Assembly: GCF_050947335.1 (NCBI RefSeq)
Contig: NW_027473473.1
Span: 62,001 to 126,000 of the forward strand
DNA from: Megachile rotundata
Taxonomy: Eukaryota; Arthropoda; Insecta; Hymenoptera; Megachilidae
DNA: 64,000 bases
Direction: 5' to 3'
This document shows positions 51,617-62,817 of this stretch, piece after piece; position 1 is the first letter of the stretch, and each line of letters starts with the position of its first letter. The position numbers and the translations under genes were made by a program. Below the pieces are notes generated by a model. The model was given only the letters and a program-made list of their open reading frames with translations, ran no database searches and was not told where the DNA came from.

Positions 51617-51822
51617 GACCGTGATTGTGTGACCGCGATTTTGTGACCGTGATTGTGTGACCGTGATTGAGTGACCGTGATTGAGTGACCGTGATTGTGT
51701 GATCGTGTGATTGTGTGATTGTGTGATTGTGATTGTGTGATTGTGATTGTGTGATTGTGATTGTGTGATTGTGATTGTGTGATTGTGATTGTGTGATTGT
51801 GATTGTGTGATTGTGTCTGTGT
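51617..51822 (+). repeat. A cassette, 6 x 14-mer run
   Basis: It is the Y cassette of S2, offset 18,039 from S1 and 3,263 before the second Y. Confidence 0.85.
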
Positions 51823-52668
51823 GATTGTGTGAGTGTGTGAGTGTGTGATTGTGTGATTGTGTGATTGTGTGGTTGTGTGATTGTGTGACTGTGTGATTGT
51901 GTGATTGTGTGATTGTGCGATTGTGATTGTGTGATTGTGATTGTGTGATTGTGTCTGTGTGATTGTGTGAGTGTGTGAGTGTGTGATTGTGTGATTGTGT
52001 GATTGTGTGGTTGTGTGATTGTGTGACTGTGTGATTGTGTGATTGTGTGATTGTGCGATTGTGATTGTGTGATTGTGTGATTGTGTGATTGTGTGATTGT
52101 GTGATTGTGTGATTGTGTGATTGTGTGATTGTGTGATTGTGTGATTGTGTGACTGTGTGATTGTGTGATTGTGTGATTGTGTGATTGTGTGACTGTGTGA
52201 TTGTGTGATTGTGTGATTGTGTGATTGCGTGATTGTGATGGTGTGATTGTATGACTGTGTGATTGTGTGATTGTGTGATTGTGAGATTGTGTGATTGTGT
52301 GATTGAGTGATTGTGTGATTGTGTGATTGTGTGATTGTGTGATTGTGTGATTGTGTGATTGTGGGATTGTGTGATTGTGTGATTGTGTGATTGTGTGATT
52401 GTGTGATTGTGTAATTGTGATTGTGTGATTGTGTGATTGTGTGATTGTGTGATTGTGTGATTGTGTGATTGTGTGATCGTGTGATTGTGTGATTGTGTGA
52501 TTGTGTGATTGTGTGATTGTGTGATTGTGTTATTGTGTGATTGTGTGATTGTGTGATTGTGTGATAGTGTGATTGTGTGATTGTGTGATTGTGTGATTGT
52601 GTGGTTGTGCGATCGTGATTGTGTGATCGTGATTGTGTGATTGCGTGATTGTGATTGTGTGATTGTGT

Positions 52669-52780
52669 GACTGTGATTGTGTGACCGTGATTGTGTGACC
52701 GTAATTGTGTGATCATGATTGTGTGATCGTGATTGTGTGATCGTGATTGTGTGACCGTGATTGTGTGATCGTGATTTTGT
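52669..52780 (+). repeat. B cassette 15
   Basis: It has the standard eight 14-mers and TTGCGAC (52851). It heads X', whose first 0.6 kb resembles Z (34.67-35.27 kb), not X. Confidence 0.9.
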
Positions 52781-52972
52781 GATTGTGTGATTGTGTGATT
52801 GTGTGAATGTGTGATTGTGTTACCGTTATTGTGTGACCGTGATTGTGTGGTTGCGACTGTGTGATTGTGACTGTGTGATTGTGTGAGTGTGTTATTGTGT
52901 GATTGAGTGATTGTGTGACTGTGTGATTGTGTGATTGTGTGATTTTGTGATTGTGTGATTGTGTGATTGTGT

Positions 52973-53192
52973 GACCGTGATTGTGTGACCGCGATTTTGT
53001 GACCGTGATTGTGTGACCGTGATTGAGTGACCGTGATTGAGTGACCGTGATTGTGTGATCGTGTGATTGTGTGATTGTGTGATTGTGATTGTGTGATTGT
53101 GATTGTGTGATTGTGATTGTGTGATTGTGATTGTGTGATTGTGATTGTGTGATTGTGATTGTGTGATTGTGATTGTGTGATTGTGTCTGTGT
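52973..53192 (+). repeat. A cassette, 7 x 14-mer run
   Basis: It lies in X'. Its length matches the Z cassette at 34,934, supporting a Z-derived left flank. Confidence 0.85.
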
Positions 53193-53326
53193 GATTGTGT
53201 GAGTGTGTGAGTGTGTGATTGTGTGATTGTGTGATTGTGTGATTGTGTGATTGTGTGATTGTGTGATTGTGTGATTGTGTGACTGTGTGATTGTGTGATT
53301 GTGTGATTGTGTGATTGTGTAATTGT

Positions 53327-53448
53327 GATCGTGTGATTGTGTGATTGTGTGATTGTGATTGTGTGATTGTGATTGTGTGATTGTGATTGTGTGATTGTGA
53401 TTGTGTGATTGTGATTGTGTGATTGTGATTGTGTGATTGTGTCTGTGT
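53327..53448 (+). repeat. Truncated A cassette, 6 x 14-mer run
   Basis: It begins at GATCGTG directly after AATTGT, with no GACCG head. The head has been lost at the recombination junction. Confidence 0.85.
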
Positions 53449-53860
53449 GATTGTGTGAGTGTGTGAGTGTGTGATTGTGTGATTGTGTGATTGTGTGGTT
53501 GTGTGATTGTGTGACTGTGTGATTGTGTGATTGTGTGATTGTGCGATTGTGATTGTGTGATTGTGTGATTGTGTGATTGTGTGATTGTGTGACTGTGTGA
53601 TTGTGTGATTGTGTGATTGTGTGATTGTGTGATTGTGTGATTGTGTGATTGTGTGATTGTGTGATTGTGTGATTGTGTGATTGTGTGATTGTGTGATTGT
53701 GTGATTGTGTGACTGTGTGATTGTGTGATTGTGTGATTGTGTGATTGTGTGATTGCGTGATTGCGTGATTGTGATGGTGTGATTGTATGACTGTGTGATT
53801 GTGTTATTGTGTGATTGTGAGATTGTGTGATTGTGTGATTGAGTGATTGTGTGATTGTGT

Positions 53861-54057
53861 GATTGATGTGATTGCGTGATTGTGTGATTGTGTAATTGTG
53901 ATTGTGTGATTGTGATTGTGTGTACTGTGTGATTGTGTGATTGTGTGATTGTGTGATTGTGTGATTGTGTGATTGTGTGGTTGTGTGATTGTGTGATTGT
54001 GTGATTGTGTGATTGTGTGATTGTGTGATTGTGTGATTGTGTGATTGTGTGATGTGT
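53861..54057 (+). repeat. C cluster in X' of S2
   Basis: It is complete. The GTACTG to GATGTGT distance is 128 bases rather than 120, one octamer more than in X. Confidence 0.85.
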
Positions 54058-54575
54058 GATTGTGTGATTGTGTGATTGTGTGATTGTGTGATTGTGTGAT
54101 TGTGTGATTGTGTGATTGTGTGATTGTGTGACTGTGTGATTGTGTGATTGTGTGATTGTGTGATTGTGTGACTGTGTGATTGTGTGATTGTGTGATTGTG
54201 TGATTGCGTGATTGTGATGGTGTGATTGTATGACTGTGTGATTGTGTGATTGTGTGATTGTGAGATTGTGTGATTGTGTGATTGTGTGATTGTGTGATTG
54301 TGTAATTGTGATTGTGTGATTGTGTGATTGTGTGATTGTGTGATTGTGTGATTGTGTGATTGTGTGATCGTGTGATTGTGTGATTGTGTGATTGTGTGAT
54401 TGTGTGATTGTGTGATTGTGTTATTGTGTGATTGTGTGATTGTGTGATTGTGTGATTGTGTGATTGTGTGATAGTGTGATTGTGTGATTGTGTGATTGTG
54501 TGATTGTGTGGTTGTGCGATCGTGATTGTGTGATCGTGATTGTGTGATTGCGTGATTGTGATTGTGTGATTGTGT

Positions 54576-54687
54576 GACTGTGATTGTGTGACCGTGATTG
54601 TGTGACCGTAATTGTGTGATCATGATTGTGTGATCGTGATTGTGTGATCGTGATTGTGTGACCGTGATTGTGTGATCGTGATTTTGT
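54576..54687 (+). repeat. B cassette 16
   Basis: It has the standard eight 14-mers and TTGCGAC (54758). It heads the second Y of S2, 3,263 bases after the first. Confidence 0.9.
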
Positions 54688-54879
54688 GATTGTGTGATTG
54701 TGTGATTGTGTGAATGTGTGATTGTGTTACCGTTATTGTGTGACCGTGATTGTGTGGTTGCGACTGTGTGATTGTGACTGTGTGATTGTGTGAGTGTGTT
54801 ATTGTGTGATTGAGTGATTGTGTGACTGTGTGATTGTGTGATTGTGTGATTTTGTGATTGTGTGATTGTGTGATTGTGT

Positions 54880-55085
54880 GACCGTGATTGTGTGACCGCG
54901 ATTTTGTGACCGTGATTGTGTGACCGTGATTGAGTGACCGTGATTGAGTGACCGTGATTGTGTGATCGTGTGATTGTGTGATTGTGTGATTGTGATTGTG
55001 TGATTGTGATTGTGTGATTGTGATTGTGTGATTGTGATTGTGTGATTGTGATTGTGTGATTGTGATTGTGTGATTGTGTCTGTGT
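54880..55085 (+). repeat. A cassette, 6 x 14-mer run
   Basis: It is the cassette of the second Y in S2. Confidence 0.85.
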
Positions 55086-55931
55086 GATTGTGTGAGTGTG
55101 TGAGTGTGTGATTGTGTGATTGTGTGATTGTGTGGTTGTGTGATTGTGTGACTGTGTGATTGTGTGATTGTGTGATTGTGCGATTGTGATTGTGTGATTG
55201 TGATTGTGTGATTGTGTCTGTGTGATTGTGTGAGTGTGTGAGTGTGTGATTGTGTGATTGTGTGATTGTGTGGTTGTGTGATTGTGTGACTGTGTGATTG
55301 TGTGATTGTGTGATTGTGCGATTGTGATTGTGTGATTGTGTGATTGTGTGATTGTGTGATTGTGTGATTGTGTGATTGTGTGATTGTGTGATTGTGTGAT
55401 TGTGTGATTGTGTGACTGTGTGATTGTGTGATTGTGTGATTGTGTGATTGTGTGACTGTGTGATTGTGTGATTGTGTGATTGTGTGATTGCGTGATTGTG
55501 ATGGTGTGATTGTATGACTGTGTGATTGTGTGATTGTGTGATTGTGAGATTGTGTGATTGTGTGATTGAGTGATTGTGTGATTGTGTGATTGTGTGATTG
55601 TGTGATTGTGTGATTGTGTGATTGTGGGATTGTGTGATTGTGTGATTGTGTGATTGTGTGATTGTGTGATTGTGTAATTGTGATTGTGTGATTGTGTGAT
55701 TGTGTGATTGTGTGATTGTGTGATTGTGTGATTGTGTGATCGTGTGATTGTGTGATTGTGTGATTGTGTGATTGTGTGATTGTGTGATTGTGTTATTGTG
55801 TGATTGTGTGATTGTGTGATTGTGTGATAGTGTGATTGTGTGATTGTGTGATTGTGTGATTGTGTGGTTGTGCGATCGTGATTGTGTGATCGTGATTGTG
55901 TGATTGCGCGATTGTGATTGTGTGATTGTGT

Positions 55932-56043
55932 GACTGTGATTGTGTGACCGTGATTGTGTGACCGTAATTGTGTGATCATGATTGTGTGATCGTGATTGTG
56001 TGATCGTGATTGTGTGACCGTGATTGTGTGATCGTGATTTTGT
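55932..56043 (+). repeat. B cassette 17
   Basis: It has the standard eight 14-mers and TTGCGAC (56114). It is preceded by the rare GCGCG unit (55,906). It heads Z'. Confidence 0.9.
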
Positions 56044-56235
56044 GATTGTGTGATTGTGTGATTGTGTGAATGTGTGATTGTGTTACCGTTATTGTGTGAC
56101 CGTGATTGTGTGGTTGCGACTGTGTGATTGTGACTGTGTGATTGTGTGAGTGTGTTATTGTGTGATTGAGTGATTGTGTGACTGTGTGATTGTGTGATTG
56201 TGTGATTTTGTGATTGTGTGATTGTGTGATTGTGT

Positions 56236-56455
56236 GACCGTGATTGTGTGACCGCGATTTTGTGACCGTGATTGTGTGACCGTGATTGAGTGACCGTGAT
56301 TGAGTGACCGTGATTGTGTGATCGTGTGATTGTGTGATTGTGTGATTGTGATTGTGTGATTGTGATTGTGTGATTGTGATTGTGTGATTGTGATTGTGTG
56401 ATTGTGATTGTGTGATTGTGATTGTGTGATTGTGATTGTGTGATTGTGTCTGTGT
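56236..56455 (+). repeat. A cassette, 7 x 14-mer run
   Basis: It is the first cassette of Z', with a six-unit GACCG head, 2,564 bases before the copy in Z. Confidence 0.85.
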
Positions 56456-57139
56456 GATTGTGTGAGTGTGTGAGTGTGTGATTGTGTGATTGTGTGATTG
56501 TGTGATTGTGTGATTGTGTGATTGTGTGATTGTGTGACTGTGTGATTGTGTGATTGTGTGATTGTGTGATTGTGTGATTGCGTGATTGCGTGATTGTGAT
56601 GGTGTGATTGTATGACTGTGTGATTGTGTGATTGTGTGATTGTGAGATTGTGTGATTGTGTGATTGTGATTGTGTGATTGTGTGATTGTGTGATTGTGTG
56701 ATTGTGTGATTGTGTGATTGTGTGATTGTGTGATTGTGTGATTGTGTGATTGTGTGATTGTGTGATTGAGTGATTGTGTGCTTGTGTGATTGTGTGATTT
56801 TGTGATTGAGTGATTGTGTGATTGTGTGATTGTGTGATTGTGTGATTGTGTGATGGTGTGATTGTGTGATTGTGTGATTGTGTGATTGTGTGATTGAGTG
56901 ATTGTGTGCTTGTGTGATTGTGTGATTGTGTGATTGTGTTATTGTGTGATTGTGTGATTGTGTGATTGTGTGATTGTGTGATTGTGTTACCGTTATTGTG
57001 TGACCGTGATTGTGTGGTTGCGACTGTGTGATTGTGACTGTGTGATTGTGTGAGTGTGTTATTGTGTGATTGAGTGATTGTGTGACTGTGTGATTGTGTG
57101 ATTGTGTGATTTTGTGATTGTGTGATTGTGTGATTGTGT

Positions 57140-57331
57140 GACCGTGATTGTGTGACCGCGATTTTGTGACCGTGATTGTGTGACCGTGATTGAGTGACCG
57201 TGATTGAGTGACCGTGATTGTGTGATCGTGTGATTGTGTGATTGTGTGATTGTGATTGTGTGATTGTGATTGTGTGATTGTGATTGTGTGATTGTGATTG
57301 TGTGATTGTGATTGTGTGATTGTGTCTGTGT
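57140..57331 (+). repeat. A cassette, 5 x 14-mer run
   Basis: It is the second cassette of Z', 2,564 bases before the copy in Z. Confidence 0.85.
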
Positions 57332-57427
57332 GATTGTGTGAGTGTGTGATTGTGTGATTGTGTGATTGTGTGATTGTGTGATTGTGTGGTTGTGTGATTG
57401 TATGACTGTGTGATTGTGTGATTGTGT

Positions 57428-57647
57428 GATCGTGTGATTGTGTGATTGTGTGATTGTGATTGTGTGATTGTGATTGTGTGATTGTGATTGTGTGATTGTG
57501 ATTGTGTGATTGTGATTGTGTGATTGTGATTGTGTGATTGTGATTGTGTGATTGTGATTGTGTGATTGTGATTGTGTGATTGTGATTGTGTGATTGTGAT
57601 TGTGTGATTGTGATTGTGTGATTGTGATTGTGTGATTGTGTCTGTGT
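57428..57647 (+). repeat. Headless A-type run, 13 x 14-mer
   Basis: It lies in Z' and has the same copy number as both Z segments. Confidence 0.85.
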
Positions 57648-58495
57648 GATTGTGTGAGTGTGTGGTTGTGTGATTGTGTGATTGTGTGATTGTGTGGTTG
57701 TGTGATTGTGTGACTGTGTGATTGTGTGATTGTGTGATTGTGCGATTGTGATTGTGTGATTGCGTGATTCCGTGATTGTGATGGTGTGATTGTGTGATTG
57801 TGCGATTGTGATTGTGTGAGTGTGTTATTGTGTGATTGAGTGATTGTGTGACTGTGTGATTGTGTGATTGTGTGATTTTGTGATTGTGTGATTGTGTGAT
57901 TGTGTGATTGTGTGATTGTGTGATTGTGTGATTGTGTAATTGTGATTGTGTGATTGTGTGGTTGTGTGATTGTGTGATTGTGTGATTGTGTGATTGTGTG
58001 ATTGTGTGATGGTGTGATTGTGTGATTGTGTGATTGTGTGATTGTGTGATTGTGTGATTGTGTGATTGTGTGATTGTGTGATTGTGTTACCGTTATTGTG
58101 TGACCGTGATTGTGTGGTTGCGACTGTGTGATTGTGACTGTGTGATTGTGTGAGTGTGTTATTGTGTGATTGAGTGATTGTGTGACTGTGTGATTGTGTG
58201 ATTGTGTGATTTTGTGATTGTGTGATTGTGTGATTGTGTAATTGTGATTGTGTGATTGTGTGATTGTGTGATTGTGTGATTGTGTGATTGTGTGATTGTG
58301 TGATCGTGTGATTGTGTGATTGTGTGATTGTGTGATTGTGTGATTGTGTGATTGTGTTATTGTGTGATTGTGTGATTGTGTGATTGTGTGATAGTGTGAT
58401 TGTGTGATTGTGTGATTGTGTGATTGTGTGGTTGTGCGATCGTGATTGTGTGATCGTGATTGTGTGATTGCGCGATTGTGATTGTGTGATTGTGT

Positions 58496-58607
58496 GACTG
58501 TGATTGTGTGACCGTGATTGTGTGACCGTAATTGTGTGATCATGATTGTGTGATCGTGATTGTGTGATCGTGATTGTGTGACCGTGATTGTGTGATCGTG
58601 ATTTTGT
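58496..58607 (+). repeat. B cassette 18
   Basis: It has the standard eight 14-mers and TTGCGAC (58678). It is preceded by the second GCGCG unit (58,470). It heads Z of S2. Confidence 0.9.
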
Positions 58608-58799
58608 GATTGTGTGATTGTGTGATTGTGTGAATGTGTGATTGTGTTACCGTTATTGTGTGACCGTGATTGTGTGGTTGCGACTGTGTGATTGTGACTG
58701 TGTGATTGTGTGAGTGTGTTATTGTGTGATTGAGTGATTGTGTGACTGTGTGATTGTGTGATTGTGTGATTTTGTGATTGTGTGATTGTGTGATTGTGT

Positions 58800-59019
58800 G
58801 ACCGTGATTGTGTGACCGCGATTTTGTGACCGTGATTGTGTGACCGTGATTGAGTGACCGTGATTGAGTGACCGTGATTGTGTGATCGTGTGATTGTGTG
58901 ATTGTGTGATTGTGATTGTGTGATTGTGATTGTGTGATTGTGATTGTGTGATTGTGATTGTGTGATTGTGATTGTGTGATTGTGATTGTGTGATTGTGAT
59001 TGTGTGATTGTGTCTGTGT
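58800..59019 (+). repeat. A cassette, 7 x 14-mer run
   Basis: It is the first cassette of Z in S2. Confidence 0.85.
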
Positions 59020-59703
59020 GATTGTGTGAGTGTGTGAGTGTGTGATTGTGTGATTGTGTGATTGTGTGATTGTGTGATTGTGTGATTGTGTGATTGTGTG
59101 ACTGTGTGATTGTGTGATTGTGTGATTGTGTGATTGTGTGATTGCGTGATTGCGTGATTGTGATGGTGTGATTGTATGACTGTGTGATTGTGTGATTGTG
59201 TGATTGTGAGATTGTGTGATTGTGTGATTGTGATTGTGTGATTGTGTGATTGTGTGATTGTGTGATTGTGTGATTGTGTGATTGTGTGATTGTGTGATTG
59301 TGTGATTGTGTGATTGTGTGATTGTGTGATTGAGTGATTGTGTGCTTGTGTGATTGTGTGATTTTGTGATTGAGTGATTGTGTGATTGTGTGATTGTGTG
59401 ATTGTGTGATTGTGTGATGGTGTGATTGTGTGATTGTGTGATTGTGTGATTGTGTGATTGAGTGATTGTGTGCTTGTGTGATTGTGTGATTGTGTGATTG
59501 TGTTATTGTGTGATTGTGTGATTGTGTGATTGTGTGATTGTGTGATTGTGTTACCGTTATTGTGTGACCGTGATTGTGTGGTTGCGACTGTGTGATTGTG
59601 ACTGTGTGATTGTGTGAGTGTGTTATTGTGTGATTGAGTGATTGTGTGACTGTGTGATTGTGTGATTGTGTGATTTTGTGATTGTGTGATTGTGTGATTG
59701 TGT

Positions 59704-59895
59704 GACCGTGATTGTGTGACCGCGATTTTGTGACCGTGATTGTGTGACCGTGATTGAGTGACCGTGATTGAGTGACCGTGATTGTGTGATCGTGTGATTG
59801 TGTGATTGTGTGATTGTGATTGTGTGATTGTGATTGTGTGATTGTGATTGTGTGATTGTGATTGTGTGATTGTGATTGTGTGATTGTGTCTGTGT
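59704..59895 (+). repeat. A cassette, 5 x 14-mer run
   Basis: It is the second cassette of Z in S2, offset 23,866 from S1. Confidence 0.85.
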
Positions 59896-59991
59896 GATTG
59901 TGTGAGTGTGTGATTGTGTGATTGTGTGATTGTGTGATTGTGTGATTGTGTGGTTGTGTGATTGTATGACTGTGTGATTGTGTGATTGTGT

Positions 59992-60211
59992 GATCGTGTG
60001 ATTGTGTGATTGTGTGATTGTGATTGTGTGATTGTGATTGTGTGATTGTGATTGTGTGATTGTGATTGTGTGATTGTGATTGTGTGATTGTGATTGTGTG
60101 ATTGTGATTGTGTGATTGTGATTGTGTGATTGTGATTGTGTGATTGTGATTGTGTGATTGTGATTGTGTGATTGTGATTGTGTGATTGTGATTGTGTGAT
60201 TGTGTCTGTGT
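59992..60211 (+). repeat. Headless A-type run, 13 x 14-mer
   Basis: It lies in Z of S2, offset 23,866 from S1. Confidence 0.85.
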
Positions 60212-60913
60212 GATTGTGTGAGTGTGTGGTTGTGTGATTGTGTGATTGTGTGATTGTGTGGTTGTGTGATTGTGTGACTGTGTGATTGTGTGATTGTGTG
60301 ATTGTGCGATTGTGATTGTGTGATTGCGTGATTCCGTGATTGTGATGGTGTGATTGTGTGATTGTGCGATTGTGATTGTGTGAGTGTGTTATTGTGTGAT
60401 TGAGTGATTGTGTGACTGTGTGATTGTGTGATTGTGTGATTTTGTGATTGTGTGATTGTGTGATTGTGTGATTGTGTGATTGTGTGATTGTGTGATTGTG
60501 TAATTGTGATTGTGTGATTGTGTGGTTGTGTGATTGTGTGATTGTGTGATTGTGTGATTGTGTGATTGTGTGATGGTGTGATTGTGTGATTGTGTGATTG
60601 TGTGATTGTGTGATTGTGTGATTGTGTGATTGTGTGATTGTGTGATTGTGTTACCGTTATTGTGTGACCGTGATTGTGTGGTTGCGACTGTGTGATTGTG
60701 ACTGTGTGATTGTGTGAGTGTGTTATTGTGTGATTGAGTGATTGTGTGACTGTGTGATTGTGTGATTGTGTGATTTTGTGATTGTGTGATTGTGTGATTG
60801 TGTGATTGTGTGATTGTGTGATTGCGTGATTACGTGATTGTGATGGTGTGATTGTATGACTGTGTGATTGTGTGATTGTGTGATTGTGAGATTGTGTGAT
60901 TGTGTGATTGAGT

Positions 60914-61065
60914 GATTGTGTGATTGTGTGATTGTGTGATTGTGTGATTGTGTGATTGTGTGATTGTGTGATTGTGTGATTGTGTGATTGTGTGATTGTG
61001 TGATTGTGTGATTGTGTGATTGTGTGATTGTGTGATTGTGTGATTGTGTGATTGTGTGATTGTGT
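60914..61065 (+). repeat. Perfect octamer tract, 19 units
   Basis: This is the S2 counterpart of 37,048-37,191, one unit longer. Confidence 0.9.
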
Positions 61066-62051
61066 GATTTTGTAATTGTGATTGTGTGATTGTGTGATTG
61101 TGTGATTGTGTGATTGTGTGATTGTGTGATTGTGTGATTGTGTGATTGTGTGATTGTGTGATTGAGTGATTGTGTGCTTGTGTGATTGTGTGATTTTGTG
61201 ATTGAGTGATTGTGTGATCGTGTGATTGTGTGATTGTGTGATTGTGTGATGGTGTGATTGTGTGATTGTGTGATTGTGTGATTGTGTGATTGTGTGATTG
61301 AGTGATTGTGTGCTTGTGTGATTGTGTGATTGTGTGATTGTGTTATTGTGTGATTGTGTGATTGTGTGATTGTGTGCTTGTGTGATTGTGTGATTGTGTG
61401 ATTGCGTGATTGCGTGATTGTGATGGTGTGATTGTATGACTGTGTGATTGTGTGATTGTGTGATTGTGAGATTGTGTGATTGTGTGATTGAGTGATTGTG
61501 TGATTGTGTGATTGTGTGATTGCGTGATTGTGTGATTGTGTAATTGTGATTGTATGACTGTGTGATTGTGTGATTGTGTGATTGTGAGATTGTGTGATTG
61601 TGTGATTGTGTGATTGAGTGATTGTGTGCTTGTGTGATTGTGTGATTGTGTGATTGAGTGATTGTGTGATTGTGTGATTGTGTGATTGCGTGATTGTGTG
61701 ATTGTGTAATTGTGATTGTGTGATTGTGTGATTGTGAGATTGTGTGATTGTGTGGTTGAGTGATTGTGTGATTGTGTGATTGTGTGATTGTGTGATTGTG
61801 TAATTGTGATTGTGTGATTGTGTGATTGTGTGATTGTGTAATTGTGTGATTGTGTAATTGTGATTGTGTGATTGTGTGATTGTGAGATTGTGTGATTGTG
61901 TGATTGAGTGATTGTGTGATTGTGTGATTGTGTGATTGTGTGATTGTGTAATTGTGATTGTGTGATTGTGTGATTGTGTGATTGTGTGATTGTGTGATTG
62001 TGTGATTGTGTGATTGTGTGATTGTGTGATTGTGTGATTGTGTGATTGTGT

Positions 62052-62243
62052 GACCGTGATTGTGTGACCGCGATTTTGTGACCGTGATTGTGTGACCGTG
62101 ATTGAGTGACCGTGATTGAGTGACCGTGATTGTGTGATCGTGTGATTGTGTGATTGTGTGATTGTGATTGTGTGATTGTGATTGTGTGATTGTGATTGTG
62201 TGATTGTGATTGTGTGATTGTGATTGTGTGATTGTGTCTGTGT
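62052..62243 (+). repeat. A cassette, 5 x 14-mer run
   Basis: It is the last cassette of Z in S2, offset 23,874 from S1. Confidence 0.85.
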
Positions 62244-62817
62244 GATTGTGTGAGTGTGTGATTGTGTGATTGTGTGATTGTGTGATTGTGTGGTTGTGTG
62301 ATTGTGTGACTGTGTGATTGTGTGATTGTGTGATTGTGTGCTTGTGCGATTGTGATTGTGTGATTGTGTGATTGTGCGATTGTGATTGTGTGAGTGTGTT
62401 ATTGTGTGATTGAGTGATTGTGTGACTGTGTGATTGTGTGATTGTGTGATTTTGTGATGGTGTGATTGTGTGATTGTGTGATTGTGTGATTGTGTGATTG
62501 TGTGATTGAGTGATTGTGTGCTTGTGTGATTGTGTGATTGTGTGATTGTGTGATTGAGTGATTGTGTGATTGTGTGATTGTGTGATTGCGTGATTGTGTG
62601 ATTGTGTAATTGTGATTGTGTGATTGTGATTGTGTGATTGTGATTGTGTGATTGTGTCTGTGTGATTGTGTGAGTGTGTGAGTGTGTGATTGTGTGATTG
62701 TGTGATTGTGTGGTTGTGTGATTGTGTGACTGTGTGATTGTGTGATTGTGTGATTGTGCGATCGTGATTGTGTGATCGTGATTGTGTGATTGCGTGATTG
62801 TGATTGTGTGATTGTGT

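Larger units (their letters stand above)
46370..52710 (+). repeat. Segments W-X-Y of S2, copy of 28,477-34,671
   Basis: This is the partner of the S1 block. It retains the 140 bases between two GAGTGTGT units (49,716 and 49,856) that S1 lacks, and it has seven rather than six 14-mers in the cassette ending at 50,185. Confidence 0.85.
50074..53326 (+). repeat. First copy of 3,263-base tandem duplication
   Basis: Markers at 51,355 and 52,711 recur at 54,618 and 55,974, a constant 3,263 bases later. The 7-base unit at 50,788 recurs at 54,051. Compensating one-octamer differences lie between (53,861 is 3,255 from 50,606). The left boundary is approximate. Confidence 0.75.
53327..55973 (+). repeat. 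Second copy of 3,263-base tandem duplication
   Basis: It starts at a hybrid junction where GTAATTGTGATCGTG (about 53,319-53,335) joins a Z-type left flank to the middle of an X-type A cassette. It then follows 50.07-52.71 kb in order. It contains an X' and a Y segment. Confidence 0.75.
55974..58537 (+). repeat. Z' segment, 2,564-base tandem duplication with 58,538 onward
   Basis: From 55,974 to about 58,230 it matches 58,538-60,794 at 2,564 bases. From about 58,239 to its end it matches 55,675-55,973, also at 2,564, so the repeat joint is near 58,235. The rare GCGCG unit occurs at 55,906 and 58,470, again 2,564 apart, where other copies have GCGTG. Confidence 0.8.

Noticed and set aside
6509..53869. 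Homeodomain (PBX-HOX-like TGATTGAT) or bZIP-like (GATTGCGTGA, GATTACGTGA) binding sites
   Set aside because: Short motif matches arise readily from one-base variants of this octamer and are spread with the repeats. There is no promoter or gene nearby to give them meaning.
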